A stretch of DNA of 64,000 nt from Curvibacter sp. GWA2_63_95. GTDB lineage: Bacteria; Pseudomonadota; Gammaproteobacteria; Burkholderiales; Burkholderiaceae_C. The DNA is taken from contig MGPB01000037.1 in the NCBI GenBank assembly GCA_001795455.1, positions 37,310 through 101,309 on the forward strand. The letters are read 5' to 3'. Positions 44,638-54,388 of this stretch are shown one piece after another. The notes below the pieces were generated by a model. That model saw nothing but the letters and a program-made list of their open reading frames with translations. It was not told the DNA's origin and made no database searches. The position numbers and the translations under genes were made by a program. The first letter of the stretch is position 1, and each line of letters begins with the position of its first letter.

Positions 44638-45990
44638 TCAAACGTGGGCCGCGACCATGCTGGTCTTGTGCTCTACGAGGTACTCAAATTCGTGCCGGAA
44701 GTGCTTGATCATGGCGCGCACAGGCATCGCAGCCGCATCGCCCAAGGCGCAAATGGTGCGCCCCTGGATGTTCTCAGCCACGTTATCCAACAAGTCCATA
44801 TCGCTCGGGCGGCCTTGCCCGCCGACGATACGATCCACCATCCGCGATAACCAGCCCGTGCCTTCACGGCAGGGGGTGCATTGGCCGCAAGATTCGTGCA
44901 TGTAGAAATAGCTGAGACGCTGCAAGGCCGTAACCATGCAACGAGTTTCGTCCATCACGATGACAGCGCCCGAGCCCAGCATGGAGCCTGCCTTGGCAAT
45001 CGAGTCATAGTCCATGGTGCATTCCATCATGATGGATGCGGGTAGCACTGGCGAAGATGATCCACCGGGAATCACTGCCTTCAGCGCCTTTCCACCGCGC
45101 ACACCACCGGCAAGCTCCAGCAGTTTGGTGAATGGCGTCCCCATGGGAATTTCGTAGTTGCCCGGGCGTTCCACATCCCCACTGATGGAATAGATCTTGG
45201 TACCACCGTTGTTGGGTTTGCCGCATTCCAGATAAGCCTGACCACCGTTGCGAATGATCCAAGGCACCGCTGCGAAAGTTTCGGTGTTGTTGATCGTGGT
45301 GGGCTTGCCGTACAGGCCAAAGCTGGCAGGGAACGGTGGTTTGAAACGGGGTTGGCCTTTTTTGCCTTCCAGCGACTCGAGCAAAGCCGTTTCTTCACCG
45401 CAGATGTAGGCACCAAAACCATGGGCTGCATGCAGCTGGAAATTGAAATTGCTGCCCTGGATATTGTTGCCCAACAGGCCCGCGGCACGGGCCTCCTCAA
45501 GGGCTTCTTCAAAACGCTCGTAAGCCGAGAAGATTTCGCCGTGGATGTAGTTGTACCCCACCGAAATGCCCATGGCGTAGGCTGCAATCGCCATACCTTC
45601 AATCACGATGTGAGGATTGAACTGGAGAATATCGCGGTCTTTGCACGTACCGGGCTCGCCCTCGTCAGAGTTGCATACCAAGTACTTTTGCCCCGGGAAC
45701 TGACGGGGCATGAAACTCCATTTCAGGCCCGTAGGGAAACCAGCACCACCGCGTCCGCGCAAGGCAGACTCTTTGACTGTAGCGATCACCTGGTCTTGCG
45801 TAAGACCTTCGCCGCCATCTTTGCCCAAAATCTTGCGCAGAGCCTGGTAACCGCCCCGTGCTTCGTAATCCTTGAGGCGCCAGTTGCTGCCGTTCAACCC
45901 AGCATAAATCTGGGGGTTGATGTGGCGATCGTGGAAGCAGGTTTGCACGCCGGTGGCGCAAAACTGGGAGAGAACATTCTCAGCGGTCAT
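44638..45990 (-). CDS. nuoF: NADH-quinone oxidoreductase subunit F
   Basis: This 450-residue NADH-binding subunit holds FMN and cluster N3. It shows the glycine-rich NADH motif '[19 protein letters not shown]', '[17 protein letters not shown]' and the cluster motif [12 protein letters not shown]. The start [10 protein letters not shown] overlaps the nuoE stop by one base (TGATG); the extra 23 residues in the track are not used. Confidence 0.96.
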   Translation of the reverse strand: MTAENVLSQFCATGVQTCFHDRHINPQIYAGLNGSNWRLKDYEARGGYQALRKILGKDGGEGLTQDQVIATVKESALRGRGGAGFPTGLKWSFMPRQFPGQKYLVCNSDEGEPGTCKDRDILQFNPHIVIEGMAIAAYAMGISVGYNYIHGEIFSAYERFEEALEEARAAGLLGNNIQGSNFNFQLHAAHGFGAYICGEETALLESLEGKKGQPRFKPPFPASFGLYGKPTTINNTETFAAVPWIIRNGGQAYLECGKPNNGGTKIYSISGDVERPGNYEIPMGTPFTKLLELAGGVRGGKALKAVIPGGSSSPVLPASIMMECTMDYDSIAKAGSMLGSGAVIVMDETRCMVTALQRLSYFYMHESCGQCTPCREGTGWLSRMVDRIVGGQGRPSDMDLLDNVAENIQGRTICALGDAAAMPVRAMIKHFRHEFEYLVEHKTSMVAAHV

Positions 45991-46478
45991 CACTTGCCCT
46001 CCGAGGCACGCAAGCCATCGACCAACTGGTCCAGCTTTTCGTTGGTCATGAAGCTGCACATGGCGCGATCATTGACCAGCATCACAGGAGAATCGGCGCA
46101 TGCGCCCAGACACTCGCTCTGCTGCAAGGTGAACAGGCCATCCGCCGTCGTTTCGCCCATGTGGATGCCCAGTTTGTGTTCGAGATGGTGCAACGCCTTC
46201 TGGCCATCGCGCAATTGGCACGGCAGATTGGTACAGACGTTCAGTTTGAACTTGCCCACTGGGCGCTGGTTGTACATGTTGTAGAAGGTGGTCACTTCGT
46301 GCACAGCCATGGGCGCCATGCCCAAATGTTCGGCAATCACCTTCTCACTCTCGGCACTGACAAAGCCCAGCTCCTGCTGAACGATGGAGAGGCAGGCCAT
46401 CACCGCAGACTGCTTCTGCTCTGCGGGGTACTTGGCCACTTCGCGGTCAAAACGCGCCTTGGTAGCGTCAGAGATCAT
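45990..46478 (-). CDS. nuoE: NADH-quinone oxidoreductase subunit E
   Basis: This 162-residue thioredoxin-fold subunit binds the 2Fe-2S cluster N1a through the cysteines in '[10 protein letters not shown]' and '[13 protein letters not shown]'. The start overlaps the nuoD stop (ATGA). Confidence 0.96.
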   Translation of the reverse strand: MISDATKARFDREVAKYPAEQKQSAVMACLSIVQQELGFVSAESEKVIAEHLGMAPMAVHEVTTFYNMYNQRPVGKFKLNVCTNLPCQLRDGQKALHHLEHKLGIHMGETTADGLFTLQQSECLGACADSPVMLVNDRAMCSFMTNEKLDQLVDGLRASEGK

Positions 46479-47728
46479 CGGTCAATCTCTCCAAAAACAA
46501 TGTCCATGGTGCCAATGATGGACACCGCATCGGCAATCATGTGCCCGGTAGCCATCTCGTTGAGCCCCGCCAAATGGGCAAACCCCGGCGGACGGATCTT
46601 CAGACGGTAAGGCTTATTGGCACCATCGCTCACGATGTAAATGCCGAACTCCCCCTTGGGGTGCTCAACCGCCGCATAGGCTTCGCCTTCGGGTACGTGG
46701 AAGCCCTCGGTGAACAGCTTGAAATGGTGAATCAACTCTTCCATGCTGGTTTTCATGGACTCGCGAGAAGGCGGTGCCACCTTGTGGTTGTCCGTGATCA
46801 CCGGACCGGGGTTGGCCTTGAGCCAGTCCACACATTGTTTGATGATGTGATTGGACTGCTTCATCTCTTCCATACGGACCAAGTAGCGGTCGTACACGTC
46901 ACCCGTCTTGCCCACCGGAATGTCAAAGTCCACTTTGTCGTACGCATCGTAGGGCTGTTTCTTGCGCAGGTCCCAAGCGATACCTGAGCCACGCAGCATA
47001 GGGCCGGTAAAGCCCAAGTTCAGCGCACGCTCGGGCGTCACGACACCGATGTTCACGGTGCGCTGCTTCCAGATGCGGTTCTCGGTCAACAGGGTGTGGT
47101 ATTCCTCTAGGCACGCGGGGAAACGCTGTGTGAAGTCTTCGATGAAATCTAGCAGGGAACCTTGGCGGTTCTTGTTCAGCTCAGCAACACCCTTGGCATT
47201 GCGCACGCGGCTGGCCTTGAACTGGGGCATGGTGTCGGGCAGATCGCGGTACACACCACCCGGACGGAAGTAAGCTGCGTGCATGCGCGCACCACTGGCC
47301 GCTTCGTACATGTCAAACAGGTCTTCGCGCTCACGGAAGGTGTAGATCAAAATGGTGGAACTACCGCAATCGTTGCCATGCGACCCCAGCCACATCAGGT
47401 GGTTCAGCAGGCGGGTAATTTCGGAGAACATCACGCGGATGTACTGCGCGCGCTCAGGCACTTCAATGCCCAGCAACTTTTCGATGGCCAGACAGTAGGC
47501 GTGCTCATTGCACATCATGGACACATAGTCCAGGCGGTCCATATAAGGTAGCGCCTGGATGTACGTCTTGCTCTCGGCCAGTTTTTCGGTCGCGCGGTGC
47601 AACAGACCGATGTGTGGATCAGCCCGCTGGATGACCTCGCCATCGAGCTCCAGCACCAGGCGCAACACGCCGTGTGCGGCCGGGTGCTGCGGACCAAAGT
47701 TCAGGGTGTAGTTCTTGATTTCAGCCAT
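46475..47728 (-). CDS. nuoD: NADH-quinone oxidoreductase subunit D
   Basis: This 417-residue quinone-site subunit is related to the large subunit of NiFe hydrogenase. It has the '[20 protein letters not shown]' start with the quinone histidine region, '[20 protein letters not shown]' and the C-terminal '[12 protein letters not shown]'. It lies 12 bases after nuoC. Confidence 0.97.
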   Translation of the reverse strand: MAEIKNYTLNFGPQHPAAHGVLRLVLELDGEVIQRADPHIGLLHRATEKLAESKTYIQALPYMDRLDYVSMMCNEHAYCLAIEKLLGIEVPERAQYIRVMFSEITRLLNHLMWLGSHGNDCGSSTILIYTFREREDLFDMYEAASGARMHAAYFRPGGVYRDLPDTMPQFKASRVRNAKGVAELNKNRQGSLLDFIEDFTQRFPACLEEYHTLLTENRIWKQRTVNIGVVTPERALNLGFTGPMLRGSGIAWDLRKKQPYDAYDKVDFDIPVGKTGDVYDRYLVRMEEMKQSNHIIKQCVDWLKANPGPVITDNHKVAPPSRESMKTSMEELIHHFKLFTEGFHVPEGEAYAAVEHPKGEFGIYIVSDGANKPYRLKIRPPGFAHLAGLNEMATGHMIADAVSIIGTMDIVFGEIDR

Positions 47729-47740
47729 GCATTCAACTGC

Positions 47741-48349
47741 TTACTGCAGGCCTCCGTAATTGTCTTCGCGGATGATGCGGGGCGTGATCTCGCGGGTTTC
47801 GATGGTGACAGGCTGGTACACCACGCGGCCCTGCTCTGCGTCAAAGCGCATTTCCACATGCCCCGTGGTGGGGAAATCCTTGCGGAAGGGGTGACCGATA
47901 AAACCATAGTCGGTCAGGATGCGGCGCAGATCATTGTGGCCTTCGAACACAATACCAAACAGGTCAAAGGCCTCGCGCTCAAACCAGTTGGCAGAGTTCC
48001 AAATCTCGGTCACGGATGCCACCGATGGCATGTCATCGTCAGGCGTAAATACCTTGAGGCGCAACCGCTGATTCAGACTGACCGACAGCAAATGCATGAC
48101 CACCGCAAAACGTGGACCTTCGTAGGCACCCGCCTTGTAGTCAGAATAGTCCACACCACACAAGTCCAGCAACTGCTCGAATTGGCAACCAGGCGCATCA
48201 CGCAATGTCTTGGCCACCACCAGCAGGTCGTCAGCAGACACCACCAACTCGACTTCGCCCAAGGCCACGGTCAAACGCTTGACCTTGTCGCCCAGCACAC
48301 GCTGGACGGCGTCCAGTGTCGCTTCAGGCCGAATGGAATAAACAGTCAT
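47741..48349 (-). CDS. nuoC: NADH-quinone oxidoreductase subunit C
   Basis: This 202-residue 30-kDa-type subunit has '[20 protein letters not shown]' and '[19 protein letters not shown]', the NuoC signature. It is separate from NuoD here, unlike the NuoCD fusion of E. coli. It lies 8 bases after nuoB. Confidence 0.96.
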   Translation of the reverse strand: MTVYSIRPEATLDAVQRVLGDKVKRLTVALGEVELVVSADDLLVVAKTLRDAPGCQFEQLLDLCGVDYSDYKAGAYEGPRFAVVMHLLSVSLNQRLRLKVFTPDDDMPSVASVTEIWNSANWFEREAFDLFGIVFEGHNDLRRILTDYGFIGHPFRKDFPTTGHVEMRFDAEQGRVVYQPVTIETREITPRIIREDNYGGLQ

Positions 48350-48357
48350 AGAAATCC

Positions 48358-48837
48358 TCAGGCCCGGGCAATGGTTTCGGTGCGGCGAATTTTTTGCTGC
48401 AACTGCAGGATGCCGTACACCAACGCCTCAGCGGTAGGAGGGCAGCCAGGCACATACACATCCACCGGCACGATACGGTCACAGCCGCGCACCACAGAAT
48501 AGCTGTAGTGGTAATAACCGCCGCCATTGGCACAGGATCCCATGCTGATCACCCAGCGTGGTTCAGACATCTGGTCATAGACCTTGCGCAGCGCCGGAGC
48601 CATCTTGTTGCACAAGGTGCCAGCCACAATCATCAGATCGGATTGACGCGGGCTGGCACGAAACACCTCCGAGCCAAAGCGGGAGAGGTCATAACGGGCC
48701 GCCGCCGCATGCATCATCTCCACCGCACAGCAAGCCAGACCAAAGGTCATCGGCCAGATGGAGCCAGTCTTGGCCCAGTTCATCACCGAGTCGTAACTCG
48801 TGGTGACAAACCCTTCTTTGAGTACACCTTCAATCAT
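48358..48837 (-). CDS. nuoB: NADH-quinone oxidoreductase subunit B
   Basis: This 159-residue subunit binds cluster N2, the donor to quinone, through the tandem cysteines in '[13 protein letters not shown]' with '[20 protein letters not shown]' and '[20 protein letters not shown]'. The start [10 protein letters not shown] lies 4 bases after nuoA. Confidence 0.97.
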   Translation of the reverse strand: MIEGVLKEGFVTTSYDSVMNWAKTGSIWPMTFGLACCAVEMMHAAAARYDLSRFGSEVFRASPRQSDLMIVAGTLCNKMAPALRKVYDQMSEPRWVISMGSCANGGGYYHYSYSVVRGCDRIVPVDVYVPGCPPTAEALVYGILQLQQKIRRTETIARA

Positions 48838-48841
48838 TGGA

Positions 48842-49201
48842 TCACTCCCAGTCCAGCGCGCCTTTTTTCCACATGTAGACGAAGCCAATGGTGAGCACCA
48901 CCACAAACTCAGCCCCGATGAGGAAACCCAGCATTCCGGTTTCTTTCAAGGACACGGCCCACGGAAACAGAAAGGCTGTTTCAAGGTCGAACAAAATGAA
49001 GAGGATGGCCACCAAGTAGTAACGCACATCAAACTTCATGCGTGCGTCTTCGAAAGCTTCGAAGCCGCATTCGTAGGGGGAGTTTTTTGCAGGATCGGGG
49101 CGATTGGGCCCCAGGATGTAGCCGAGCACCTGCGGGACAACGCCCACACCGATACCGACCAAGATGAACAAGAGTACGGGGAGATATTGATCGAGGTTCA
49201 T
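48842..49201 (-). CDS. nuoA: NADH-quinone oxidoreductase subunit A
   Basis: This 119-residue three-helix subunit opens the nuo operon. It has '[20 protein letters not shown]' and '[19 protein letters not shown]', the NuoA signature. The start [10 protein letters not shown] is used; the extra 35 residues in the track come from reading the tRNA region. Confidence 0.96.
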   Translation of the reverse strand: MNLDQYLPVLLFILVGIGVGVVPQVLGYILGPNRPDPAKNSPYECGFEAFEDARMKFDVRYYLVAILFILFDLETAFLFPWAVSLKETGMLGFLIGAEFVVVLTIGFVYMWKKGALDWE

Positions 49202-49264
49202 CTTGAGATTCTGATCACCGTTACAGCCCAGCCAAGCAGGCTCTTGGCTGAACGGAGTTTTTTC

Positions 49265-49349
49265 TGGTGCCGTCGGCGAGACTCGAACTCGCACAGCTTT
49301 CGCCACTACCCCCTCAAGATAGCGTGTCTACCAATTTCACCACGACGGC
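49265..49349 (-). tRNA. tRNA-Leu, anticodon GAG
   Basis: The minus strand folds as a class II tRNA of 85 bases including an encoded CCA. The acceptor arm is GCCGTCG/CGACGGC, the anticodon stem CTATC/GGTAG has loop TTGAGGG with anticodon GAG, a variable arm follows, and the T-arm is GCGAG TTCGAGT CTCGC. It lies 63 bases upstream of nuoA and after secG, so the transcript may run secG-tRNA-nuo with processing. Confidence 0.96.
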
Positions 49350-49428
49350 GGCTCTCAGCTGGCGAATTTGCGTGAGGAGCCTTGCGGCATTTGCTTATTC
49401 ACCAGCCCTAGAGTTTACCCTGAATTTA

Positions 49429-49445
49429 CCCTGCCATCGGCAGGG
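49429..49445 (-). terminator. Hairpin between secG and tRNA-Leu, weak terminator candidate
   Basis: Arms CCCTGCC and GGCAGGG form a perfect 7-bp stem with a 3-base loop, 20 bases after the secG stop. It lacks a T run, so it may act as a processing or stability element and not a strong terminator. Confidence 0.35.
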
Positions 49446-49465
49446 ACAAGGCATTTAAAACCCGA

Positions 49466-49828
49466 TCACTTGGCCGGGATCTGGGCGGCACCTGTTGCGG
49501 GCGCTGCTGGAGCAGATTCAGCGGCCACCGGAGCCGCAGCAGGCGCAACCACGGCAGCACCTTCCAGCACCGAGCCCGAGCTGGCAGGGCGCAAATTACC
49601 GAAGTACGCCAGGGCCAGCGTGCACACAAAAAACACCGTGGCCAAAATGGCCGTGGTGCGCGACAGGAAATTGGCACTGCCGCTGGCGCCAAACAGGCTA
49701 CCGGAGCCACCGCTGCCAAAGGCAGCCCCCATGTCGGCACCTTTGCCGTGTTGAACCAGGATCAGACCAATCATGGCCAGCGCGGACAACATTTGCACAG
49801 TCAGAATGATGGTGACGATAAAACTCAT
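49466..49828 (-). CDS. secG: Protein translocase subunit SecG
   Basis: This 120-residue SecYEG subunit has two helices and the conserved 'LSALAMIGLILVQHGKGADM' followed by 'GAAFGSGGSGSLFGASGSAN' and 'FLSRTTAILATVFF'. It has an Ala/Pro-rich C-terminal tail. It follows tpiA by 36 bases, the usual order. Confidence 0.95.
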   Translation of the reverse strand: MSFIVTIILTVQMLSALAMIGLILVQHGKGADMGAAFGSGGSGSLFGASGSANFLSRTTAILATVFFVCTLALAYFGNLRPASSGSVLEGAAVVAPAAAPVAAESAPAAPATGAAQIPAK

Positions 49829-49864
49829 GAACTACTACTCCTCAATTTGAAAAACTGCGCAACC

Positions 49865-50608
49865 TCAAGCGGCTGCGGCGATGATGGCCAAAAAGTCCGG
49901 CGCTTTGAGAGACGCGCCCCCCACCAAGCCACCGTCAATATCTGCCTGGCCCAGCAATTGGGCGGCATTGGCAGCATTCATGCTGCCACCGTAAAGAATC
50001 TGCACGCGATCCGAGTGCTCCGTGGCGGCACGCAACTGCGCGCGCAACACCGCATGCACCTGCTGCGCTTGTTCGGGACTGGCAGTCTTGCCGGTACCAA
50101 TGGCCCACACCGGCTCATACGCCACCACAATTTCGCTGATGCAATGGCCGTTGGTGTGAATGACAGCGGCCAGCTGGCGCTTCACCACTTCTTCCGTCAA
50201 ACCAGCTTCGCGTTCCTGCAGCGTCTCGCCCACACAGACGATGGGCGTGATGCCCGCAGCCAAGGCCTTTTGGGCTTTGCTGGCCACAACACCATCCGTC
50301 TCACCGTGGTACTGGCGGCGCTCGGAGTGGCCCACGATGGCGTAGCGAACCGCCAGATCGCGCAGCATGCTGGCAGACACTTCACCGGTGTAGGCACCCG
50401 CATCGTGCGCGGACACATCTTGCGCGCCCACGGCAATCGCCGAGCCTTTCACCAAGGCACCCACCTCTGCCAGATACGGCGCAGGCACGCACACGGCAAT
50501 GTCACAGGCCGGCTGACCCACGCCAGCCAACAGCTGCTGCAACAGTGCCGCATTGGTCGCAGTGGCGCCGTTCATCTTCCAGTTGCCCGCAATCAATTTC
50601 TTTTTCAT
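49865..50608 (-). CDS. tpiA: Triose-phosphate isomerase
   Basis: This 247-residue glycolytic enzyme interconverts dihydroxyacetone phosphate and glyceraldehyde 3-phosphate. Active-site elements are the lysine in NWKMN, the histidine in IVGHSERR and the glutamate in [13 protein letters not shown]. The start [10 protein letters not shown] overlaps the stop of the oxidoreductase gene (ATGA); the track extension is rejected. Confidence 0.96.
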   Translation of the reverse strand: MKKKLIAGNWKMNGATATNAALLQQLLAGVGQPACDIAVCVPAPYLAEVGALVKGSAIAVGAQDVSAHDAGAYTGEVSASMLRDLAVRYAIVGHSERRQYHGETDGVVASKAQKALAAGITPIVCVGETLQEREAGLTEEVVKRQLAAVIHTNGHCISEIVVAYEPVWAIGTGKTASPEQAQQVHAVLRAQLRAATEHSDRVQILYGGSMNAANAAQLLGQADIDGGLVGGASLKAPDFLAIIAAAA

Positions 50609-51600
50609 GCTGCATCCCACTTCAAAATAATTTTGCCAACGTGCTGGTTGCTCTCCATCAGCGCATGGGCTTTCGCCGCATCGGCCGGCGCAAAGACGCT
50701 GTGAATCACCGCCTTGATCTGACCGGCAGACAGCAAGGGCCAGACCACCCGCAAACACGCGGCCGCAATCGCCGCCTTGAACACCAACGGCCGCGCACGC
50801 AAGGTAGAACCGGTGATAGTCAAGCGCTTGCGCAGCACCAGCCCTGCGTTGACCTCACTCTGCACACCCCCCTGCACCGCGATGATGACCAATCGGCCAT
50901 CGTCCGCCAGGCATTGCACTTCCTTGGCCACATAGGCGCCTGCCACCATATCCAGCACCACGTCCACGCCGCGCCCCTGCGTAAGGCGCAAGGCCTCGGC
51001 CTGGAAATCCTGGGTTTTGTAGTTGATGGCATGGTCGGCGCCGAGCGCCAGGCAAGCCGCGCATTTCTCGTCGCTACCCGCTGTCGCAATCACGGTAGCA
51101 CCCATGGCCTTGGCCAGTTGGATGGCGGTCACGCCAATGCCGCTGCTACCGCCCTGCACCAGCAAGGTTTCCCCGGCTTGCAGACGGCCCCGGTCGAACA
51201 CATTGCTCCACACGGTGAACAGCGTCTCGGGCAGGCTCGCGGCCTCCACGTCGCTCCACCCTGCGGGCACCGGCAGGCACTGGCCCACAGGTGCTACGCA
51301 AAATTCGGCATAACCACCACCGGCCACCAGCGCACAGACACGGTCGCCCAGCGTGAAGCCTGCCACCCGCATGGCTTCGGCATCGCCCGACACAATGGTG
51401 CCCGCCACTTCCAGCCCCGGAAGGTCGGAAGCGCCGGCAGGCGCCGGGTAGTGCCCGGCGCGCTGCAGCACGTCAGGCCGGTTGATGCCGCTGGCCGCCA
51501 CACGAATGCACACCTCTCCCACACCTGCAACAGGCGCAGGACGGTCCACCAGACGTAACACGTCGGGTGGACCGAAGGACGAGATTTCGACAGCTTTCAT
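50605..51600 (-). CDS. NAD(P)H quinone oxidoreductase, zinc-independent MDR family
   Basis: This 331-residue medium-chain dehydrogenase/reductase of the quinone oxidoreductase (PIG3/Qor) group has an N-terminal GroES-like domain and a Rossmann domain with '[20 protein letters not shown]'. It lacks the cysteine-rich structural zinc loop. The ATG at 51600 is chosen over the TTG two codons upstream. It is coupled to tpiA. Confidence 0.9.
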   Translation of the reverse strand: MKAVEISSFGPPDVLRLVDRPAPVAGVGEVCIRVAASGINRPDVLQRAGHYPAPAGASDLPGLEVAGTIVSGDAEAMRVAGFTLGDRVCALVAGGGYAEFCVAPVGQCLPVPAGWSDVEAASLPETLFTVWSNVFDRGRLQAGETLLVQGGSSGIGVTAIQLAKAMGATVIATAGSDEKCAACLALGADHAINYKTQDFQAEALRLTQGRGVDVVLDMVAGAYVAKEVQCLADDGRLVIIAVQGGVQSEVNAGLVLRKRLTITGSTLRARPLVFKAAIAAACLRVVWPLLSAGQIKAVIHSVFAPADAAKAHALMESNQHVGKIILKWDAA

Positions 51601-51603
51601 AGC

Positions 51604-51660
51604 CAAATCAAGCGGTAGCGCCCGTGCTTATTGCGCGAGCAGCTACCAATTTGATAGCAA
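51604..51660 (-). repeat. Dispersed repeat copy g, intergenic
   Basis: The minus strand reads GCTATCAAATTGGTAGCTGC then TCGCGCAATAAGCACGGGCG and CTACCGCTTGATTTG. It is a strong family match filling the 66-base gap between pnp and the quinone oxidoreductase gene. Confidence 0.85.
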
Positions 51661-51666
51661 GGTTAA

Positions 51667-53784
51667 TTAACCTTGCTCGCCGTTGTGGGCGGGACGGTCC
51701 AGCAGCGCCTTCATGGACAGCTTGATGCGGCCCTTTTCGTCGGTCTCCATGACCTTGACCTTGACGATCTGGCCTTCGGACAGGTAGTCCGTGACCTTCT
51801 CGACGCGCTCGTGGGCGATCTGGCTGATGTGCAACAGGCCGTCCTTGCCGGGCAACAGGTTCACCAAGGCACCGAAGTCCAGAATCTTGGTGATCGGGCC
51901 TTCGTAGACCTTGCCGATTTCGACTTCAGCAGTGATCTGTTCGATGCGGCGCTTGGCTTCGTCGGCCTTGGCGGCGTCGGTTGCGGCGATGGTGATGGTG
52001 CCGTCTTCCTCGATGTTGATCTGGCAACCGGTTTCTTCGGTCAGCGCGCGAATGACGGCGCCGCCCTTGCCGATCACGTCACGGATCTTCTCGGGGTTGA
52101 TCTTCATGGAGTACAGCTTGGGCGCGAAGCTGGACACTTCGGTCTTGGCTTCGCCCATGGCGTTTTGCATTTCACCCAGGATGTGCATGCGCGCTTCCTT
52201 GGCCTGGGCCAATGCGACTTGCATGATTTCCTTGGTGATGCCCTGAATCTTGATGTCCATCTGCAGCGCGGTAATACCGTTGGTGGTACCGGCAACCTTG
52301 AAGTCCATGTCACCCAGGTGGTCTTCGTCACCCAGGATGTCGGTCAACACGGCGAAGCGGTTGTCTTCCTTGATCAGGCCCATGGCGATACCGGCCACGT
52401 GTGCCTTCAAAGGCACGCCAGCGTCCATCAGCGACAGGCAGCCGCCGCAGACGGAAGCCATCGACGAAGAGCCGTTGGATTCGGTGATTTCCGACACCAC
52501 ACGCATGGTGTAGGGGAACTCTTCTTTCGTCGGCAGCACGGCAACGAGTGCGCGCTTGGCCAGACGGCCGTGGCCGATTTCACGACGCTTGGGCGTACCC
52601 ACGCGGCCGGTTTCGCCAGTGGCAAAGGGAGGCATGTTGTAGTGCAACATGAAGCGGTCTTCAAAGTCGCCGCTCAGGGCGTCAATGCGCTGCGCGTCAC
52701 GCTCGGTGCCCAGGGTGGCAATCACCAGGGCCTGGGTTTCGCCACGTGTAAACAGGGCAGAACCGTGGGTGCGGGGCAGCACGCCGTTGCGGATTTCGAT
52801 GGCGCGCACAGTGCGGGTGTCGCGGCCGTCGATACGGGGCTCACCGGCCAAAATCTGGCTGCGCACGATCTTGGCCTCGATCTCGAACAGCAGGCCTTCC
52901 ACGGCCACGCTGTCAAACGCGGCGCCATCGGCCTTCAGAGCCGCCATGACTTCAGCGTAGGCGGCACGGCAGGCTTGGGTACGGGCTTGCTTGTTGCGGA
53001 TTTGGTAAGCGGCAACCAGCTTGTCCTTGGCCAGTGCATCCACCTTGGCAACCAGCGCTTCGTCCTTGGCGGCGGGCTTCCAGTCCCACACGGGTTTGCC
53101 AGCGTCACGCACCAGTTCATGGATCGCGTTGATGGCAATCGCGCCCTGCTCGTGGCCAAACACCACGGCACCCAACATGATTTCTTCGGACAGTTGCTGG
53201 GCTTCGGACTCGACCATCAGCACAGCAGACTCAGTACCGGCAACGACCAGATCCATGATGGAGTCTTTGCGGGCAGTCTGGCCGGGGTTCAACACGTATT
53301 CGCCATTGACGTAGCCCACGCGGGCTGCACCGATGGGGCCGTTGAACGGAACACCAGACACGGACAGTGCAGCGCTGACGGCGATCATGGCGGCGATGTC
53401 GGCGTCGACTTCAGGGTTCAAGGACACGGTGTGGATCACCACGTGCACTTCGTTGAAGAAACCTTCGGGGAACAGGGGGCGGATCGGGCGGTCGATCAGG
53501 CGGCTGGTCAGCGTTTCAAATTCGCTGGGGCGGCCTTCGCGCTTGAAGAAGCTGCCGGGGATCTTGCCAGCGGCATAGGACTTTTCCAGGTAGTCCACGG
53601 TCAGGGGGAAGAAGTCCTGGCCGGGCTTGCCTTCAGTCTTGGCAACCACAGTGGCCAGCACCACGGTACCGTCCATGTCCAGCAGCACGGCGCCGGTGGA
53701 CTGGCGAGCGATTTCGCCGGTTTCCATGGTGACCGTGTGTTGGCCCCATTGGAAGGTCTTGGTAACTTTGTTGAAAATACTCAT
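51667..53784 (-). CDS. pnp: Polyribonucleotide nucleotidyltransferase
   Basis: This 705-residue 3'-5' phosphorolytic exoribonuclease of the RNA degradosome has two RNase PH domains (first '[20 protein letters not shown]', second with the catalytic 'MDFKVAGT'), then KH ('[20 protein letters not shown]') and S1 ('[20 protein letters not shown]') RNA-binding domains. The start [11 protein letters not shown] is used, not the track ATG twelve codons earlier, because of the good spacing to a ribosome-binding sequence. The leader of about 150 bases follows the rpsO terminator. Confidence 0.97.
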   Translation of the reverse strand: MSIFNKVTKTFQWGQHTVTMETGEIARQSTGAVLLDMDGTVVLATVVAKTEGKPGQDFFPLTVDYLEKSYAAGKIPGSFFKREGRPSEFETLTSRLIDRPIRPLFPEGFFNEVHVVIHTVSLNPEVDADIAAMIAVSAALSVSGVPFNGPIGAARVGYVNGEYVLNPGQTARKDSIMDLVVAGTESAVLMVESEAQQLSEEIMLGAVVFGHEQGAIAINAIHELVRDAGKPVWDWKPAAKDEALVAKVDALAKDKLVAAYQIRNKQARTQACRAAYAEVMAALKADGAAFDSVAVEGLLFEIEAKIVRSQILAGEPRIDGRDTRTVRAIEIRNGVLPRTHGSALFTRGETQALVIATLGTERDAQRIDALSGDFEDRFMLHYNMPPFATGETGRVGTPKRREIGHGRLAKRALVAVLPTKEEFPYTMRVVSEITESNGSSSMASVCGGCLSLMDAGVPLKAHVAGIAMGLIKEDNRFAVLTDILGDEDHLGDMDFKVAGTTNGITALQMDIKIQGITKEIMQVALAQAKEARMHILGEMQNAMGEAKTEVSSFAPKLYSMKINPEKIRDVIGKGGAVIRALTEETGCQINIEEDGTITIAATDAAKADEAKRRIEQITAEVEIGKVYEGPITKILDFGALVNLLPGKDGLLHISQIAHERVEKVTDYLSEGQIVKVKVMETDEKGRIKLSMKALLDRPAHNGEQG

Positions 53785-53935
53785 GTTTATCTCCGTTGAG
53801 TTGTAGAAGGTGCAGGCCACCTCGCACTAGCCCGGAGTCAACATCACAGTCCACGATGCCATTCCAGAAAAACTCCGACGCGACCGGAATTGCTTTGGAA
53901 TGACACAGCTTCGCTCTGTTTTTGCCGTCTCCGAA

Positions 53936-53973
53936 GTAAAAAACGCCTGAGCTAGTGACCTAACTCAGGCGCT
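53936..53973 (-). terminator. Intrinsic terminator after rpsO
   Basis: The minus strand forms CGCCTGAG ... CTCAGGCG, extended by partial pairing inside, followed by TTTTTT. It lies about 20 bases after the rpsO stop and before pnp, matching the rpsO-pnp arrangement of other proteobacteria. Confidence 0.85.
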
Positions 53974-53991
53974 TCTCATTCGTTGAATCGC

Positions 53992-54258
53992 TTACTTGCG
54001 CAGACCCAGCTTGGCGATCAATGCGACGTAACGGTCAGCATCTTTGCTCTTCAGGTAGTCCAGCAGCTTGCGGCGACGGCTCACCATGCGCAGCAGACCG
54101 CGGCGACCATGGTGGTCTTTGGCGTGGGTCTTGAAGTGGGGGGTCAGTTCGTTGATGCGGGCGGTCAACAAAGCCACTTGGACTTCGGGGCTGCCGGTAT
54201 CGCCAGCTTGACGGGCGTTGTCTTTGACAACAGCGGCTTTGATGCTAGATGCAATCAT
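53992..54258 (-). CDS. rpsO: 30S ribosomal protein S15
   Basis: The product has 88 residues, normal for S15, with '[20 protein letters not shown]' and '[20 protein letters not shown]', the rRNA-binding motifs. The start [10 protein letters not shown] is used; the 18 extra residues in the track are promoter-region translation. Confidence 0.97.
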   Translation of the reverse strand: MIASSIKAAVVKDNARQAGDTGSPEVQVALLTARINELTPHFKTHAKDHHGRRGLLRMVSRRRKLLDYLKSKDADRYVALIAKLGLRK

Positions 54259-54371
54259 GTGTTTTCCTGGTAATTTGGGACTGCGCGCTGGGCGCCGCCC
54301 CGGTTTGTACAACTTGCGCCAAGGGCTGGAACTGCCGTTGGCGTGCGCCTTGCCGAATGCAAAGCCGCTCG

Positions 54372-54377
54372 ATTATA
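54372..54377 (-). promoter_or_regulatory. Probable -10 element of rpsO
   Basis: A perfect TATAAT on the minus strand lies about 114 bases before the rpsO start, in the 130-base gap after the binding-protein gene. A convincing -35 element is not visible. Confidence 0.4.
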
Positions 54378-54388
54378 ACCCGGTCGGG

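Noticed and set aside
51673-53799. 708-residue ORF antisense to pnp
   Set aside because: It mirrors pnp almost exactly and has no recognisable domain; the long open frame is a codon-bias effect.
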